In this document: positions 7,440-15,900 of the stretch, in pieces | How the letters are laid out: every line of letters begins with the position of its first letter | Numbering within the stretch: position 1 is the stretch's first letter | Source: Oligoflexales bacterium | Lineage (GTDB): Bacteria > Bdellovibrionota > Oligoflexia > Oligoflexales > Oligoflexaceae | DNA length: 17,482 nt | Assembly: GCA_015232735.1 (NCBI GenBank) | Contig: JADFZC010000019.1 | Location: 1-17,482, forward strand | Direction: 5' to 3' | Made by a program: the position numbers and the translations under genes | The notes under the pieces: generated by a model | Told to the model about the DNA's origin: nothing | The model's input: the letters and a program-made list of their open reading frames with translations, nothing else | The model's database searches: none

Positions 7440-8726
7440 TCAGATTTCGGTATATGAATCGGCATCCAGCGGGTCTGTGAGCACCCGGCATTTGGCATTT
7501 ATCTCTTCAAGCTCCAAAAGTGGTCGGCTTTTTATGACTATCCCCCCCCCTGCAGCATATTCAAAAGATGATTGACCGGTACGAACCATGGTTCTGATGA
7601 GAACAGATGAGTCAAATCTTCCCGTTGAAATATCCCAATAAAAGGCGTTTCCCATAAACCATCCTCTCGATCGGCCTTCATATTCTCTTATGGCTTTCAT
7701 GACTTCGATCTTGGGAGCGCCGGTTATTGATCCTGCCGGGCAGAGGCAATTTAAAAAGTCACGAAAAGTCAGATTGTCTCTTAAAATTCCGGATATTTTT
7801 GCTATAAGGTGATGCACCTTCTTAAACGAATGAGCTTTTCCCCCGTCGATAACCTCCACACTGTGCGGCATGCAGATCCTATGCAGATCGTTTCTCATAA
7901 GATCAACTATCATGTGAAGTTCAGACTGGTCTTTTCCGCTCATTTGAAGTTTTTCATATTCAAGTCTGTCCAGGACAGGGTCATCCTTTCTGGATGACGT
8001 CCCTTTAATTGGATAGGTCATTATTTTAAGACGGCCGTTTTCAGGATATGTCTCCACGAACCGTTCCGGACTGAATGAGATTATTTCCAGATCTGGAAGA
8101 CGAATCCACGCAGATTGCGGACCTCCGTTATTTCTCAGTCTTGAACAGATTGAAAAACAGTCAATATATTCAAAGCACGTAAAATAACGCAAATAATTCA
8201 GCTGGTAGTAACGCCCTTTCCTTATGTCATCCAGAATTTTTTCAACGGTGCGAAGGTACTTCCCGTCCGGTATTGCCGGGATGAGCTCTATACCCTCCGA
8301 AAATGGCCTGCCTGCCCTTTTATCGTGATTTTCAAGCAGTTGTTCTGGAATTTTGTAGGCCGCATTACTGTGACAGGGATCTCCGGTCAAATGAACTGTT
8401 TTATTTTTCCGGTCGAAAATCAGGGCGCTGTATATTTTGAAAAAACGTGAGGAAATGCCGGATTTTTGCAAAAAATAGTCATCGTAGCTTATTATTCCGA
8501 TGTATCCAGTCATAAAAGGTATTTCTGGATTGAATTTTTGCGTTGCCTTACCTAAAGTCGCTCCAAGAATCTCTTCTTTTGAAATTTCTTCAAAAGCTGC
8601 GGCCAATATTGAGAATCTTTCACCTCCTGTCAAAAGGCACAGGGGAAAGTCACCTGGCAGGGCGTCCAGAAGGTCCCAGACGGGAAAGTATGAATCCATT
8701 GTTTTTATTTGACTGTTTTTATACAA
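7440..8726 (-). CDS. pabB: Aminodeoxychorismate synthase component I (chorismate-binding enzyme)
   Basis: The 428-residue product belongs to the chorismate-binding TrpE/PabB/MenF family. With glutamine amidotransferase PabA, PabB converts chorismate to 4-amino-4-deoxychorismate for folate synthesis in the cytoplasm. Visible motifs are: YYQLNYLRYF (~173-182); PIKGTSSR with Lys241, where PIKGT is typical of PabB and PIAGT of TrpE; SGKDQSELHMIVDLMRNDL (~263-281); PAGSITGAPK (~330-339); and AAGGGIVIKSRPLLELEE (~391-408). The length is slightly short of E. coli PabB (~450). The TTG start at 8726 has GGAAAG eight bases upstream. An ATG at 8699 is possible but lacks a Shine-Dalgarno sequence. No pabA or aminodeoxychorismate lyase gene lies beside it. 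Anthranilate synthase component I is the main alternative and is less likely given the Lys. Confidence 0.88.
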   Translation of the reverse strand: MYKNSQIKTMDSYFPVWDLLDALPGDFPLCLLTGGERFSILAAAFEEISKEEILGATLGKATQKFNPEIPFMTGYIGIISYDDYFLQKSGISSRFFKIYSALIFDRKNKTVHLTGDPCHSNAAYKIPEQLLENHDKRAGRPFSEGIELIPAIPDGKYLRTVEKILDDIRKGRYYQLNYLRYFTCFEYIDCFSICSRLRNNGGPQSAWIRLPDLEIISFSPERFVETYPENGRLKIMTYPIKGTSSRKDDPVLDRLEYEKLQMSGKDQSELHMIVDLMRNDLHRICMPHSVEVIDGGKAHSFKKVHHLIAKISGILRDNLTFRDFLNCLCPAGSITGAPKIEVMKAIREYEGRSRGWFMGNAFYWDISTGRFDSSVLIRTMVRTGQSSFEYAAGGGIVIKSRPLLELEEINAKCRVLTDPLDADSYTEI

Positions 8727-8819
8727 ATTGAAATCTTTCCAAACAGCGTTTCAAGCTGCTTAATTTTAAAACGAGGTTTTCTCTACACCAAACTTCGGAT
8801 AATATCCACTGCCTTGTCT

Positions 8820-8845
8820 TAAGTATTTTGATTTATTTCCGATAC
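8820..8845 (+). promoter_or_regulatory. Possible sigma-28-like promoter before cheA
   Basis: TAAG at 8820-8823 is followed by a 14-base spacer and TCCGATAC at 8838-8845. This approximates the flagellar/chemotaxis sigma-28 consensus (TAAA-N15-GCCGATAA, recalled), with the spacer one base short. It lies about 100 bases upstream of the cheA ATG. Support is motif similarity only. Confidence 0.25.
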
Positions 8846-8857
8846 CGGGTCTGTGGT

Positions 8858-8932
8858 GTGAAAGTGTCCAGGGATTTATCCAAGGCTTACGAAACAAGTA
8901 TGGGTCTGGATGCTTTCAATAATTTATTCTAA
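8858..8932 (+). other. Possible 24-codon leader ORF with a cheA-like end
   Basis: A GTG-initiated frame ends in codons for MGLDAFNNLF and TAA at 8930-8932. The next gene starts 14 bases later with MGMDALTNAALESLL, so the two resemble each other (M-G-x-D-A-x-x-N). No clear Shine-Dalgarno sequence precedes GTG 8858 or the inner ATG at 8900. It could be a leader peptide, the remnant of a duplicated start, or chance. Confidence 0.2.
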
Positions 8933-8946
8933 CCAGGAATATAACT

Positions 8947-9198
8947 ATGGGGATGGATGCTTTAACAAATGCTGCATTGGAATCTCTTTTAAGAGATATC
9001 TTGCCAAGACTTCAAGCAAGAATATCGGCTTTGGGCAGGATCAAGCAGGATGACCGAAAGTCAGACCCTGAACTTTTGCGAATAATAAAAGAAAGTATTG
9101 AACTGCTTAAAATGATATATGACTGGGGCGGAGGGGTTTCTGGAGAGGATTTTGTGGATTTGGCTGAAAATGCTGATAACCAGCAGCATTCTTTTTGA
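8947..9198 (+). CDS. cheA: N-terminal segment of CheA, split from the main frame by one extra T
   Basis: The ATG at 8947 has AGGAAT nine bases upstream, making it the best-supported start in this operon. The 83 residues (MGMDALTNAALESLLRDILP...) are mostly helical, then acidic (SGEDFVDLAENADNQQHSF). The frame ends at TGA 9196-9198, just after a five-T run at 9192-9196. Removing one T joins it smoothly to the CheA frame (…NQQHSF-EAGADSDDQDF…), with the same acidic composition on both sides. So this is most likely the true start of CheA rather than a separate gene. The repaired protein would be 1134 residues. The alternative is a genuine small protein translated just before CheA. Confidence 0.65.
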   Translation: MGMDALTNAALESLLRDILPRLQARISALGRIKQDDRKSDPELLRIIKESIELLKMIYDWGGGVSGEDFVDLAENADNQQHSF

Positions 9199-12100
9199 GG
9201 CAGGTGCAGATTCAGACGATCAAGATTTCCAAGATGCAGGCAGAAAAACAAATATTGTGGATGAAGACAGCGACTTTTTAAGTGATGATGATGCATTGAT
9301 ACTTCAGGAACAGATAGATGCCGAAATTGCAAGTGAAGAACTCGGCAAATTTGAAACCGGCAAGATGAGCGACGAAGAGGCAAAGAGACTTTTGGCATTA
9401 ATGGATAGCGAAATCGAAAGCCAGAAACGCCCGCCCAAACCAAAACCTCCTGAATATCCGAATAAAAAGGTCGAATCTGGAACGAAACTTAAAGATATTG
9501 AGGAAAGTCGGGACACCTTTGTTTCAAAAGATAGCAAAATCCTTTCTGAACAGGGCGAAATGAGTGACCAGGGGGCGGGCAGGATTCTGGCCGTCATGGA
9601 TGGAACTGACACAGCTGCAAAGAAGACTGCTGAATCCGCACTGGAACCAGAGGAGATGAGCGACGAGGAAGCAAGAATGCTTCTGGCCGCAATGGACGGC
9701 CCCGAAGCCGCTGCAGGAGCGGCACCCAAGTCAAATGAAATGAGCGATGAAGAGGCAAGGAGGCTTCTGGACGAAATGGACAGCCCCAAAGCCGCTGCAG
9801 AATCGGCGCCCAAGTCAAATGAAATGAGCGATGAAGAGGCAAGCAGGCTTATGGCCGGAATGGACAGTCCCAAAGCTGTTGCAGAAGCGGCACCAAAGTC
9901 AGATGAAATGAGCGACGAGAAGGCGAAAATGCTTCTGGCCGCAATGGACAGCTCCAAGGCTGTTGCAGAAGCGGCACCAAAGTCAGATGAAATGAGCGAC
10001 GAAGAGGCAAGGAGGCTTCTGGACGAAATGGACAGTCCCAAAGCTATTGCAGAAGCGGCACCAAAGTCAGATGAAATGAGCGACGAGAAGGCAAAAATGC
10101 TTCTGGCCGCAATGGACGGCCCCGAAGCCGCTGCAGAACCTGCACTCAAGCCAGATGAGATGAGCGACGAGGAAGCGAGAATGCTTCTGGCTGCAATGGA
10201 CGGCCCCGAAGCTGCTGCAGGACAGGCATCCAAGTCAGAAGAAATGAGCGACGAGGAGGCGAAAATGCTTATGGCCGCAGTGGACGAAGCATCCAGCGGT
10301 AAATCAAACAAGGACAAATTACTTTCCCGAGATGAAAAAATGCGGGATGAAGAGGAAAAAAGACTTCTGAAACTTATGGGTGAAAATTCCGGGGCAACAG
10401 ATGTCAAAAATACTGCGGCGTCGTCTGATGCCAAAAGCGGCCCCCAGGCTTTGAAGACTGGCTCTGATGTTAAGAATTTGGGAGACTGTTCAGAAATCCC
10501 TGAGTGGGAGCCCAACGATTTTCAAACAGATCCGGATATGGTCAATGACTTTATTGCGAGCAGCGATGAGACAATGCAGACCCTTGACAGGGAGATACTC
10601 AGGCTGGAACAAAACCCTGATGACAAGTCTATCATCGAGGAGATATTCAGGGGAGCACATACCCTTAAAGGTGGCGGAGGTATGTTCGGCTTTAAAGCAA
10701 TCGAGAGGGTGATGCACAGGATGGAAAATCTTTTCGATCTGATAAGAAAGGATAAGCTCAAGGCTACATCAGACGTTATAGATGTTGTATTCAAGGGACT
10801 GGACAAGTTAAGAACTCTTCTTCAGGCTGTAAAGGACGGCAAGCCGTGCGGTGAAAAGACCGGGGATATTGTATTTGCTCTTAATATGGTTGCACAGGGA
10901 AAATCCTATCAGACGCCCAAGGATACCGATACCGGGAAATCCGAGGCTGATGCCGGCCCTACTGAAGTAAAGCCTTCGGAAGATAAGGGGAATGATTTTA
11001 CCCCCGTTGCGCCTACTGTAACAGAGAAGGTGGATTCAAAGTCAGCAGCGGCAGCCTCGAAAACAGGAATAAGTGAAAAGAAAAAAGAGCAATCTACAAT
11101 AAGAGTGGACCTTGACAGGCTTGACGCCCTTGTGAACCTGGTCGGCGAACTCGTGATTGACAGAACCAGGCTCGTAAGTATCGAAGATGAACTCAGGACA
11201 AACTTTCCGCATGTGAAGCTTTCGGGGAATATTTCCGAAACAGTTCAGCTGTTTGGAAGGCATATGAACGAGTTTCAGGATATTATCATGAAGGTCAGGA
11301 TGGTGCCGATTGGAAATGCTTTTAACAAATTTACCAGGATCGTGAGGGATCTGGCCAAATCCCTGGACAAAAAAATAGATCTCATAATAACCGGCGAAGG
11401 TGCTGAATTGGATAAGACTCTTGTTGAACAGATTGGCGATCCGCTCATCCATCTTATACGGAACTCCTGCGATCATGGAGTGGAGCTTCCTGAAGTTCGG
11501 ACGAAGAAAGGCAAGAACCCCGTCGGCAAGATCTTTCTTTCCGCGCATCAGGAGGGAAATCAGATAATAATCAATATAGAAGATGACGGGAAAGGTCTTC
11601 CTACGGAGGTCATCAGGAAGAAAGGAATTGAAAGAGGGCTTATCACTGAAGAAGACAAGCTTTCCGACAAGGACATACATAATCTGATTTTTGAACCGGG
11701 GTTTTCAACTGCCGAGAAAGTAACAAATGTCTCGGGCAGAGGAGTCGGCATGGATGTCGTCAAGAAGCAGATAATGAAACTTAAAGGGATGATAGAAATC
11801 GATAGCGAAGAGGGACGCGGCATGAAAATTACAATAAGGCTGCCCTTGACGCTGGCTATTGTTCAGAGTCTCCTTGTTGGAATTCAGAATGAAATTTTTG
11901 CAATCCCCCTGAGCTCGGTAATCGAATCGATAAGGATTACTTCGGATGAGATACAGAAGGTTGGGGATATGGAAGTTGTCAAGCTTCGAAACAAAGTGCT
12001 TCCTCTCATGCATCTTGATGAGACTTTGAGCTTGAGTCTTAAGGAAGGAACAATATCAGACTACTTCAAAAAGAGAAATCTTGAGCTTGTCAAATCCAAA

Positions 12101-12352
12101 ATGGGCATCAAGCCGAATAAGAATAAGCATTTTGTGGTCGTAGTCGGACAGCCTGACAGGCCTTTCGGAATTGTTGTTGATAACCTGCTGAACCAGCAGG
12201 AAATGGTTATAAAATCGATGGGAAGTGTCATGAAGGATATTCCGTCTGTTGCCGGAGGAGCTGTGCTGGGCAACGGAGAGGTTGTTCTTGTGCTAGATAT
12301 TCCAGAGCTTGAACAGTCATTTTTGGCCAAAAGCCGCCATCATGCGGCATAA
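9119..12352 (+). CDS. cheA: Chemotaxis histidine kinase CheA with N-terminal repeat array
   Basis: CheA autophosphorylates on its Hpt histidine and passes phosphate to CheY/CheB in response to receptors coupled through CheW. In this frame (1077 residues) the order is: an acidic N-terminal region with 28-residue tandem repeats (~80-420); Hpt domain (~465-570) with AHTLKGGGG, His514; a Pro/Lys linker; dimerisation domain (~659-725, STIRVDLDRLDALVNLVGEL); HATPase with N-box IRNSCDHG (Asn782), DDGKGL (822-827) and GRGVGMDVV (from 873); and a CheW-like regulatory domain (~915-1068). All kinase motifs look intact. The first ~26 residues of this frame (MTGAEGFLERILWIWLK...) are an out-of-frame reading of the preceding segment. 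ATGs at 9119 and 9170 lack Shine-Dalgarno sequences, so the real gene probably starts at 8947. No receiver domain is attached. cheW follows 15 bases after the stop. Confidence 0.93.
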   Translation: MTGAEGFLERILWIWLKMLITSSILFEAGADSDDQDFQDAGRKTNIVDEDSDFLSDDDALILQEQIDAEIASEELGKFETGKMSDEEAKRLLALMDSEIESQKRPPKPKPPEYPNKKVESGTKLKDIEESRDTFVSKDSKILSEQGEMSDQGAGRILAVMDGTDTAAKKTAESALEPEEMSDEEARMLLAAMDGPEAAAGAAPKSNEMSDEEARRLLDEMDSPKAAAESAPKSNEMSDEEASRLMAGMDSPKAVAEAAPKSDEMSDEKAKMLLAAMDSSKAVAEAAPKSDEMSDEEARRLLDEMDSPKAIAEAAPKSDEMSDEKAKMLLAAMDGPEAAAEPALKPDEMSDEEARMLLAAMDGPEAAAGQASKSEEMSDEEAKMLMAAVDEASSGKSNKDKLLSRDEKMRDEEEKRLLKLMGENSGATDVKNTAASSDAKSGPQALKTGSDVKNLGDCSEIPEWEPNDFQTDPDMVNDFIASSDETMQTLDREILRLEQNPDDKSIIEEIFRGAHTLKGGGGMFGFKAIERVMHRMENLFDLIRKDKLKATSDVIDVVFKGLDKLRTLLQAVKDGKPCGEKTGDIVFALNMVAQGKSYQTPKDTDTGKSEADAGPTEVKPSEDKGNDFTPVAPTVTEKVDSKSAAAASKTGISEKKKEQSTIRVDLDRLDALVNLVGELVIDRTRLVSIEDELRTNFPHVKLSGNISETVQLFGRHMNEFQDIIMKVRMVPIGNAFNKFTRIVRDLAKSLDKKIDLIITGEGAELDKTLVEQIGDPLIHLIRNSCDHGVELPEVRTKKGKNPVGKIFLSAHQEGNQIIINIEDDGKGLPTEVIRKKGIERGLITEEDKLSDKDIHNLIFEPGFSTAEKVTNVSGRGVGMDVVKKQIMKLKGMIEIDSEEGRGMKITIRLPLTLAIVQSLLVGIQNEIFAIPLSSVIESIRITSDEIQKVGDMEVVKLRNKVLPLMHLDETLSLSLKEGTISDYFKKRNLELVKSKMGIKPNKNKHFVVVVGQPDRPFGIVVDNLLNQQEMVIKSMGSVMKDIPSVAGGAVLGNGEVVLVLDIPELEQSFLAKSRHHAA
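9653..10288 (+). repeat. 84-bp in-frame tandem repeats within cheA
   Basis: Seven full 84-base units start at 9653, 9737, 9821, 9905, 9989, 10073 and 10157, with a partial eighth at 10241. Each encodes 28 residues of the form (E)MSDEEAxxLLxxMD plus an Ala/Pro/Lys-rich linker. Degenerate copies flank the array at about 9362 (KMSDEEAKRLLALMD), 9560 (EMSDQGAGRILAVMD) and 10338 (KMRDEEEKRLLKLMG). Units alternate between two subtypes (EKAKMLLAAMD and EEARRLLDEMD), indicating 168-base higher-order duplication. There are no unique spacers, so this is not CRISPR. Near-identity at the DNA level suggests recent expansion by unequal recombination or slippage. Confidence 0.95.
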
Positions 12353-12367
12353 TGCGAGGAAGTGAAC

Positions 12368-12940
12368 ATGATCCGTAAGTATAGTGTGAGAAATGATACC
12401 TTTTCCACGTCCGGAAGCATCTTCGCCATACGCGGCGATCTCGACGGTTCGAAGGATTCATCCGATTATTCCAAGGTCGTCCAGTTTATCGGGATGCTGA
12501 TAGGAAACGAGGAGTTTCTGCTTCCAATTGAGGTAATGAATGAAATTGTAATGATCAGCAGCCTTACCTATGTTCCAAGGTCCCCACGTTATGTCGAGGG
12601 CGTGATAAACTTGAGGGGCAAGATAGTACCGGCAATAAACATCAGGAATATGATGGGGCTTCCGACACAGCTTCCGACACAAAGCAGCCGTATCATAATA
12701 GCCAATTTTGAAGATGTCACCATAGGTATTATAGTGGATGGAATCACATATGTAATTTCCCTTAATCCGGATCAGGTTGAAGAACACGTTCTGTCTTCCA
12801 GTGGGAAGCAGGTGGAACTTTTAAAAGGAATAAGCAAGAGAGGAGAAATTGTAAACGGGATCATCGATATTTCCAAAGTGCTTTTTGCCGTAGGGTACAC
12901 GAAGCCGGATGGCAGCGAGCAAGCTGAAAACGCCGCATAA
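12368..12940 (+). CDS. cheW: Chemotaxis coupling protein CheW
   Basis: CheW bridges chemoreceptors and CheA. This product is 190 residues from ATG 12368, which has GAGGA seven bases upstream. A GTG at 12362 is too close to that site. A ~36-residue unstructured-looking N-terminal extension precedes the CheW domain. The domain starts at about KVVQFIGMLIGNEEFLLPIEVMNEI and includes the hallmark segment PRSPRYVEGVINLRGKIVPAINIR and the later IGIIVDGITYVISL. Length is a little above the ~165 residues usual for CheW, because of the extension. It is separated from cheA by 15 bases, so the two are surely one operon and possibly translationally coupled. No gene follows on this strand before the convergent rhamnosidase. 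Confidence 0.93.
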   Translation: MIRKYSVRNDTFSTSGSIFAIRGDLDGSKDSSDYSKVVQFIGMLIGNEEFLLPIEVMNEIVMISSLTYVPRSPRYVEGVINLRGKIVPAINIRNMMGLPTQLPTQSSRIIIANFEDVTIGIIVDGITYVISLNPDQVEEHVLSSSGKQVELLKGISKRGEIVNGIIDISKVLFAVGYTKPDGSEQAENAA

Positions 12941-12984
12941 CCTGCAAACTCCACAGGCAGGACACCAAATGGCTGATTTGCTAT

Positions 12985-15900
12985 TCATTCCGAATGAAAG
13001 AAATAATCTCCGGAACCCACGCCATAAACCGCATAACCTCCATCCATTCTTAAAAACGTGACATTTCGCGCCTTATTTGCAGCATTTCCGCTCTCCAGGA
13101 TCTTCCCTTTTGCCATGACTGGCACATAAATCTCGGCGGAAATATTTACTGGAAGCAATATCCTGAGTTCTATTGAGCCGTCTTCGTTTCTAAGCCATTT
13201 CGATCCCACCCGTCCATTTATCGTTTCCACTGAAGCATGAGCGCCTGAAAGCCCTGATGGAATGAAGGGTTTGACAACCAGATTTTTGAAGCCTGGAGAG
13301 ACCGGTTTTATTCCGGCAAGGTACTCATAAAACCACTGATCTATGCTTCCGTACATATGATGATTTCTTGATCGGGCGTTATCCTCCCAGCTCTCCCAGT
13401 TTCCCGACGCATTGTATTTGTCAATGAGATAGCCGTAACTCGGGTAGCTCCTCTGGACCGCAATCCTGTATGCGGTTTCCATTTGACCGAAATCGCTCAG
13501 GACAGGGAAGATATATCTTGTTCCAAGGATACCCGTATCAAGATGCCCCTGCCTTTGTTCGATATCCAAAACAAGCCTCTTTATCAGATCTGTCTTTTTT
13601 TCCTCCGGCGTTATTCCAAACGCAATGGGAAGCACCGAGCTTGTCTGGCGGTAGTCTCTGGTTTTCTCCGTAATATACTGGTTATTGTCCTTATCGAGAT
13701 AACCTCTGTTGAGGGCTGTTTTTACTTCTTCCGCAATACCAAGGTATCTTTCCTCATCCTCGGGATGACCTGTAAGTTTTGCCATTTTCGCAATTTTTAC
13801 CAGAGCTGAATATACATAGGACGTGGCGGTAATTTTAGGGCCCTCAGGAGCGACTCCGTCATGCCCCGGTGCAAGCCAGTCGCCAAGCGTACTTGAGGAC
13901 GTCATGTCCGGGCCGAGTCTGGATATCTCATATTCGATATATTTTTTCAGGCTCTCGTAATGATCGGCCATTATCCTTGTATCTCCATAAAACTGGTAGA
14001 GGTTCCACACCAGAAACGGGTAGGCGGTAGCCCACTCCGGAGAATGCGAATATCCCCACCCGCTTGCGGGGCATATAACCGGCACCGTCCCGTCGGCTGC
14101 CATCGAATCCCTTATGTCGGAGAGCCATTTGGAAAAAAAGCCCTGCATGCCAAAATTATATATTGCCGATTCCACCATAAGTCCGGCGTCACCCATCCAG
14201 CCATTTTTTTCATACATCGGCGTATCTGTAACAATGCCGTGAAAATTACCCAGCATCGAGTTGACCGAATTCCTGTGTATTCGGTTTAAAAGTTCATTCG
14301 TGGATGCAAATTCACCTGTGATTTTAACATCCGAATGGACAACTCTTCCTGTTAAACTGCCTTCATCAAGCTTGCCGGTGAAGCCAGATATCTCGACATA
14401 AAGGAATCCCTTGTAGCTGAACTTAGGCTCCCATATTTCAACTCCGCCTCCCTTAAAGATATAGTTGTCCGTCTGAAAATCAGGCTCATGTATGAACCCG
14501 TTTTCGGCTTTTACCCTTCCGTCGGGATAAAGGCTCTCACCGTACTTGATTTTTATGGCGGTTCCCGCTTCGGCTGAGGCACTGAGCCTGGCCCATCCAG
14601 CACTTATTTTGGGCATTTCAAAAACAAATACACCCTTTGCAGGGTTCGTGAGGGAAACCGGCCTTAAATCTTCGATCACTTTTATCGCTGGAGCCATATG
14701 GGCCGCAAGCATCTGAGAGGGTGGTGGAAGCTCGCTTGAGGCAAACCACTGCCCGTCATCATAAAAGGGTTTGTCCCAGCCTGATTTTTCGAGTCTAGCG
14801 TCATAGAAGTCGCCTGTATAAATTGCGTCCGAGATTGTCGGCCCTGACGTAACTTTCCATGACCTGTCACTTGCCAGGATGAAGTCTGTTTCATCTTCAA
14901 AGGAGATATTCAACTGGACAACAGCCTTTGGTTCACTGTTCCACACGGCCTTTTCCCATCTCCATACATTTGCAACCTTCAGGGCATAGAATCCCCTGCC
15001 AAGCTCAAGACCTATGCAGTTGACGCCGCTTTTCAAAAATTCAGTGACGTCGTATGTCGTATAATAGATCCCCTTGTCATATCTCGACAGAGGCGAATCA
15101 AGAACCCTGTCGCCGACCTTTATTCCGTTTATCCTAAGTTCATAGTAGCCAAGACCCGATACATACGCTCTGGCCCTTATAATTTTTTTATTAATTGAAA
15201 ATTCCCTTCGGAACATCGGTGCGGGACTCTTCAGGGAAGGAAGATTTATCCTCCCCCACGGCTTGTCTCCATTTTTTCCGATAACCACAGATTGTTGCCA
15301 TCCACTATCATCATAAGAGGGACTCTTCCAATCGTTATCCGGGCTTTCAGTTGTCTTCCATGAAGGATCTCCCTCAAAGGTTATTGATCCTCCGTTATTA
15401 TGGGTAATCCTGATTTTGGCCATCAAGCCGGTCGGGTTTTCCTGATCGTTCACCGTCTCGATTGCTACTAAATTCATCCCCTTGCGGATATGGCCGGTAA
15501 AATCGACAAATCTGAAAGCCTTCCCTCCGCCCGGGGTGCTTTCATCCCATCCGCCCCTTGCTATTTCAATGCCGTTAATATGCACCTTGAATTTGTTAAC
15601 GGCAAGTCCGGCAAATATGGCCTGCCTGACGCTGCCCTTATTTTCCACTTCAAATTTTTTTCTGAAAAAATATCGTCCGGCAAGTGAGCTTCCGCCTGAA
15701 TTGACGTCAGGATGAAAAATCCATTTTGCATTGTCCATCTCGAAGCCTGATTCACTCCCCCTGTCCCAGCCGATCCATCTGGCACGCCACTCATTTCTGT
15801 CCAGAAATCCAGTCTCAAACCATGCAGACTCAGAACTCCATGGTGATGGCTCGTTGTGGCTGTTCCAGACCATGACCTTCCAGAAATAACGGGTTTCTGA

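Noticed and set aside
9119..9196. Hydrophobic N-terminus MTGAEGFLERILWIWLK of the longer CheA frame as a membrane anchor
   Set aside because: It is the out-of-frame reading of the acidic segment encoded from 8947, has no ribosome binding site, and CheA is normally cytoplasmic.
9653..10288. Regular repeats considered as a CRISPR array
   Set aside because: Units are 84 bases, contiguous, translated in frame within cheA, and have no unique spacers between short conserved repeats.
9304..10515. Long open minus-strand frame (403 codons) opposite the cheA repeats
   Set aside because: It is Ser/Ala-rich and follows the repeat phase. It arises because the repeated sense codons never give antisense stops. 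It has no ribosome binding site and lies over a well-supported gene.
11042..11680. Minus-strand frame of 212 codons opposite the CheA kinase core
   Set aside because: The sense strand encodes intact CheA motifs; the antisense product has no recognisable domain or start signal.
12941..12984. Terminator between cheW and the convergent rhamnosidase gene
   Set aside because: Only a five-base CCTGC/GCAGG pairing with a long loop and no T-run is visible, so I do not call it.
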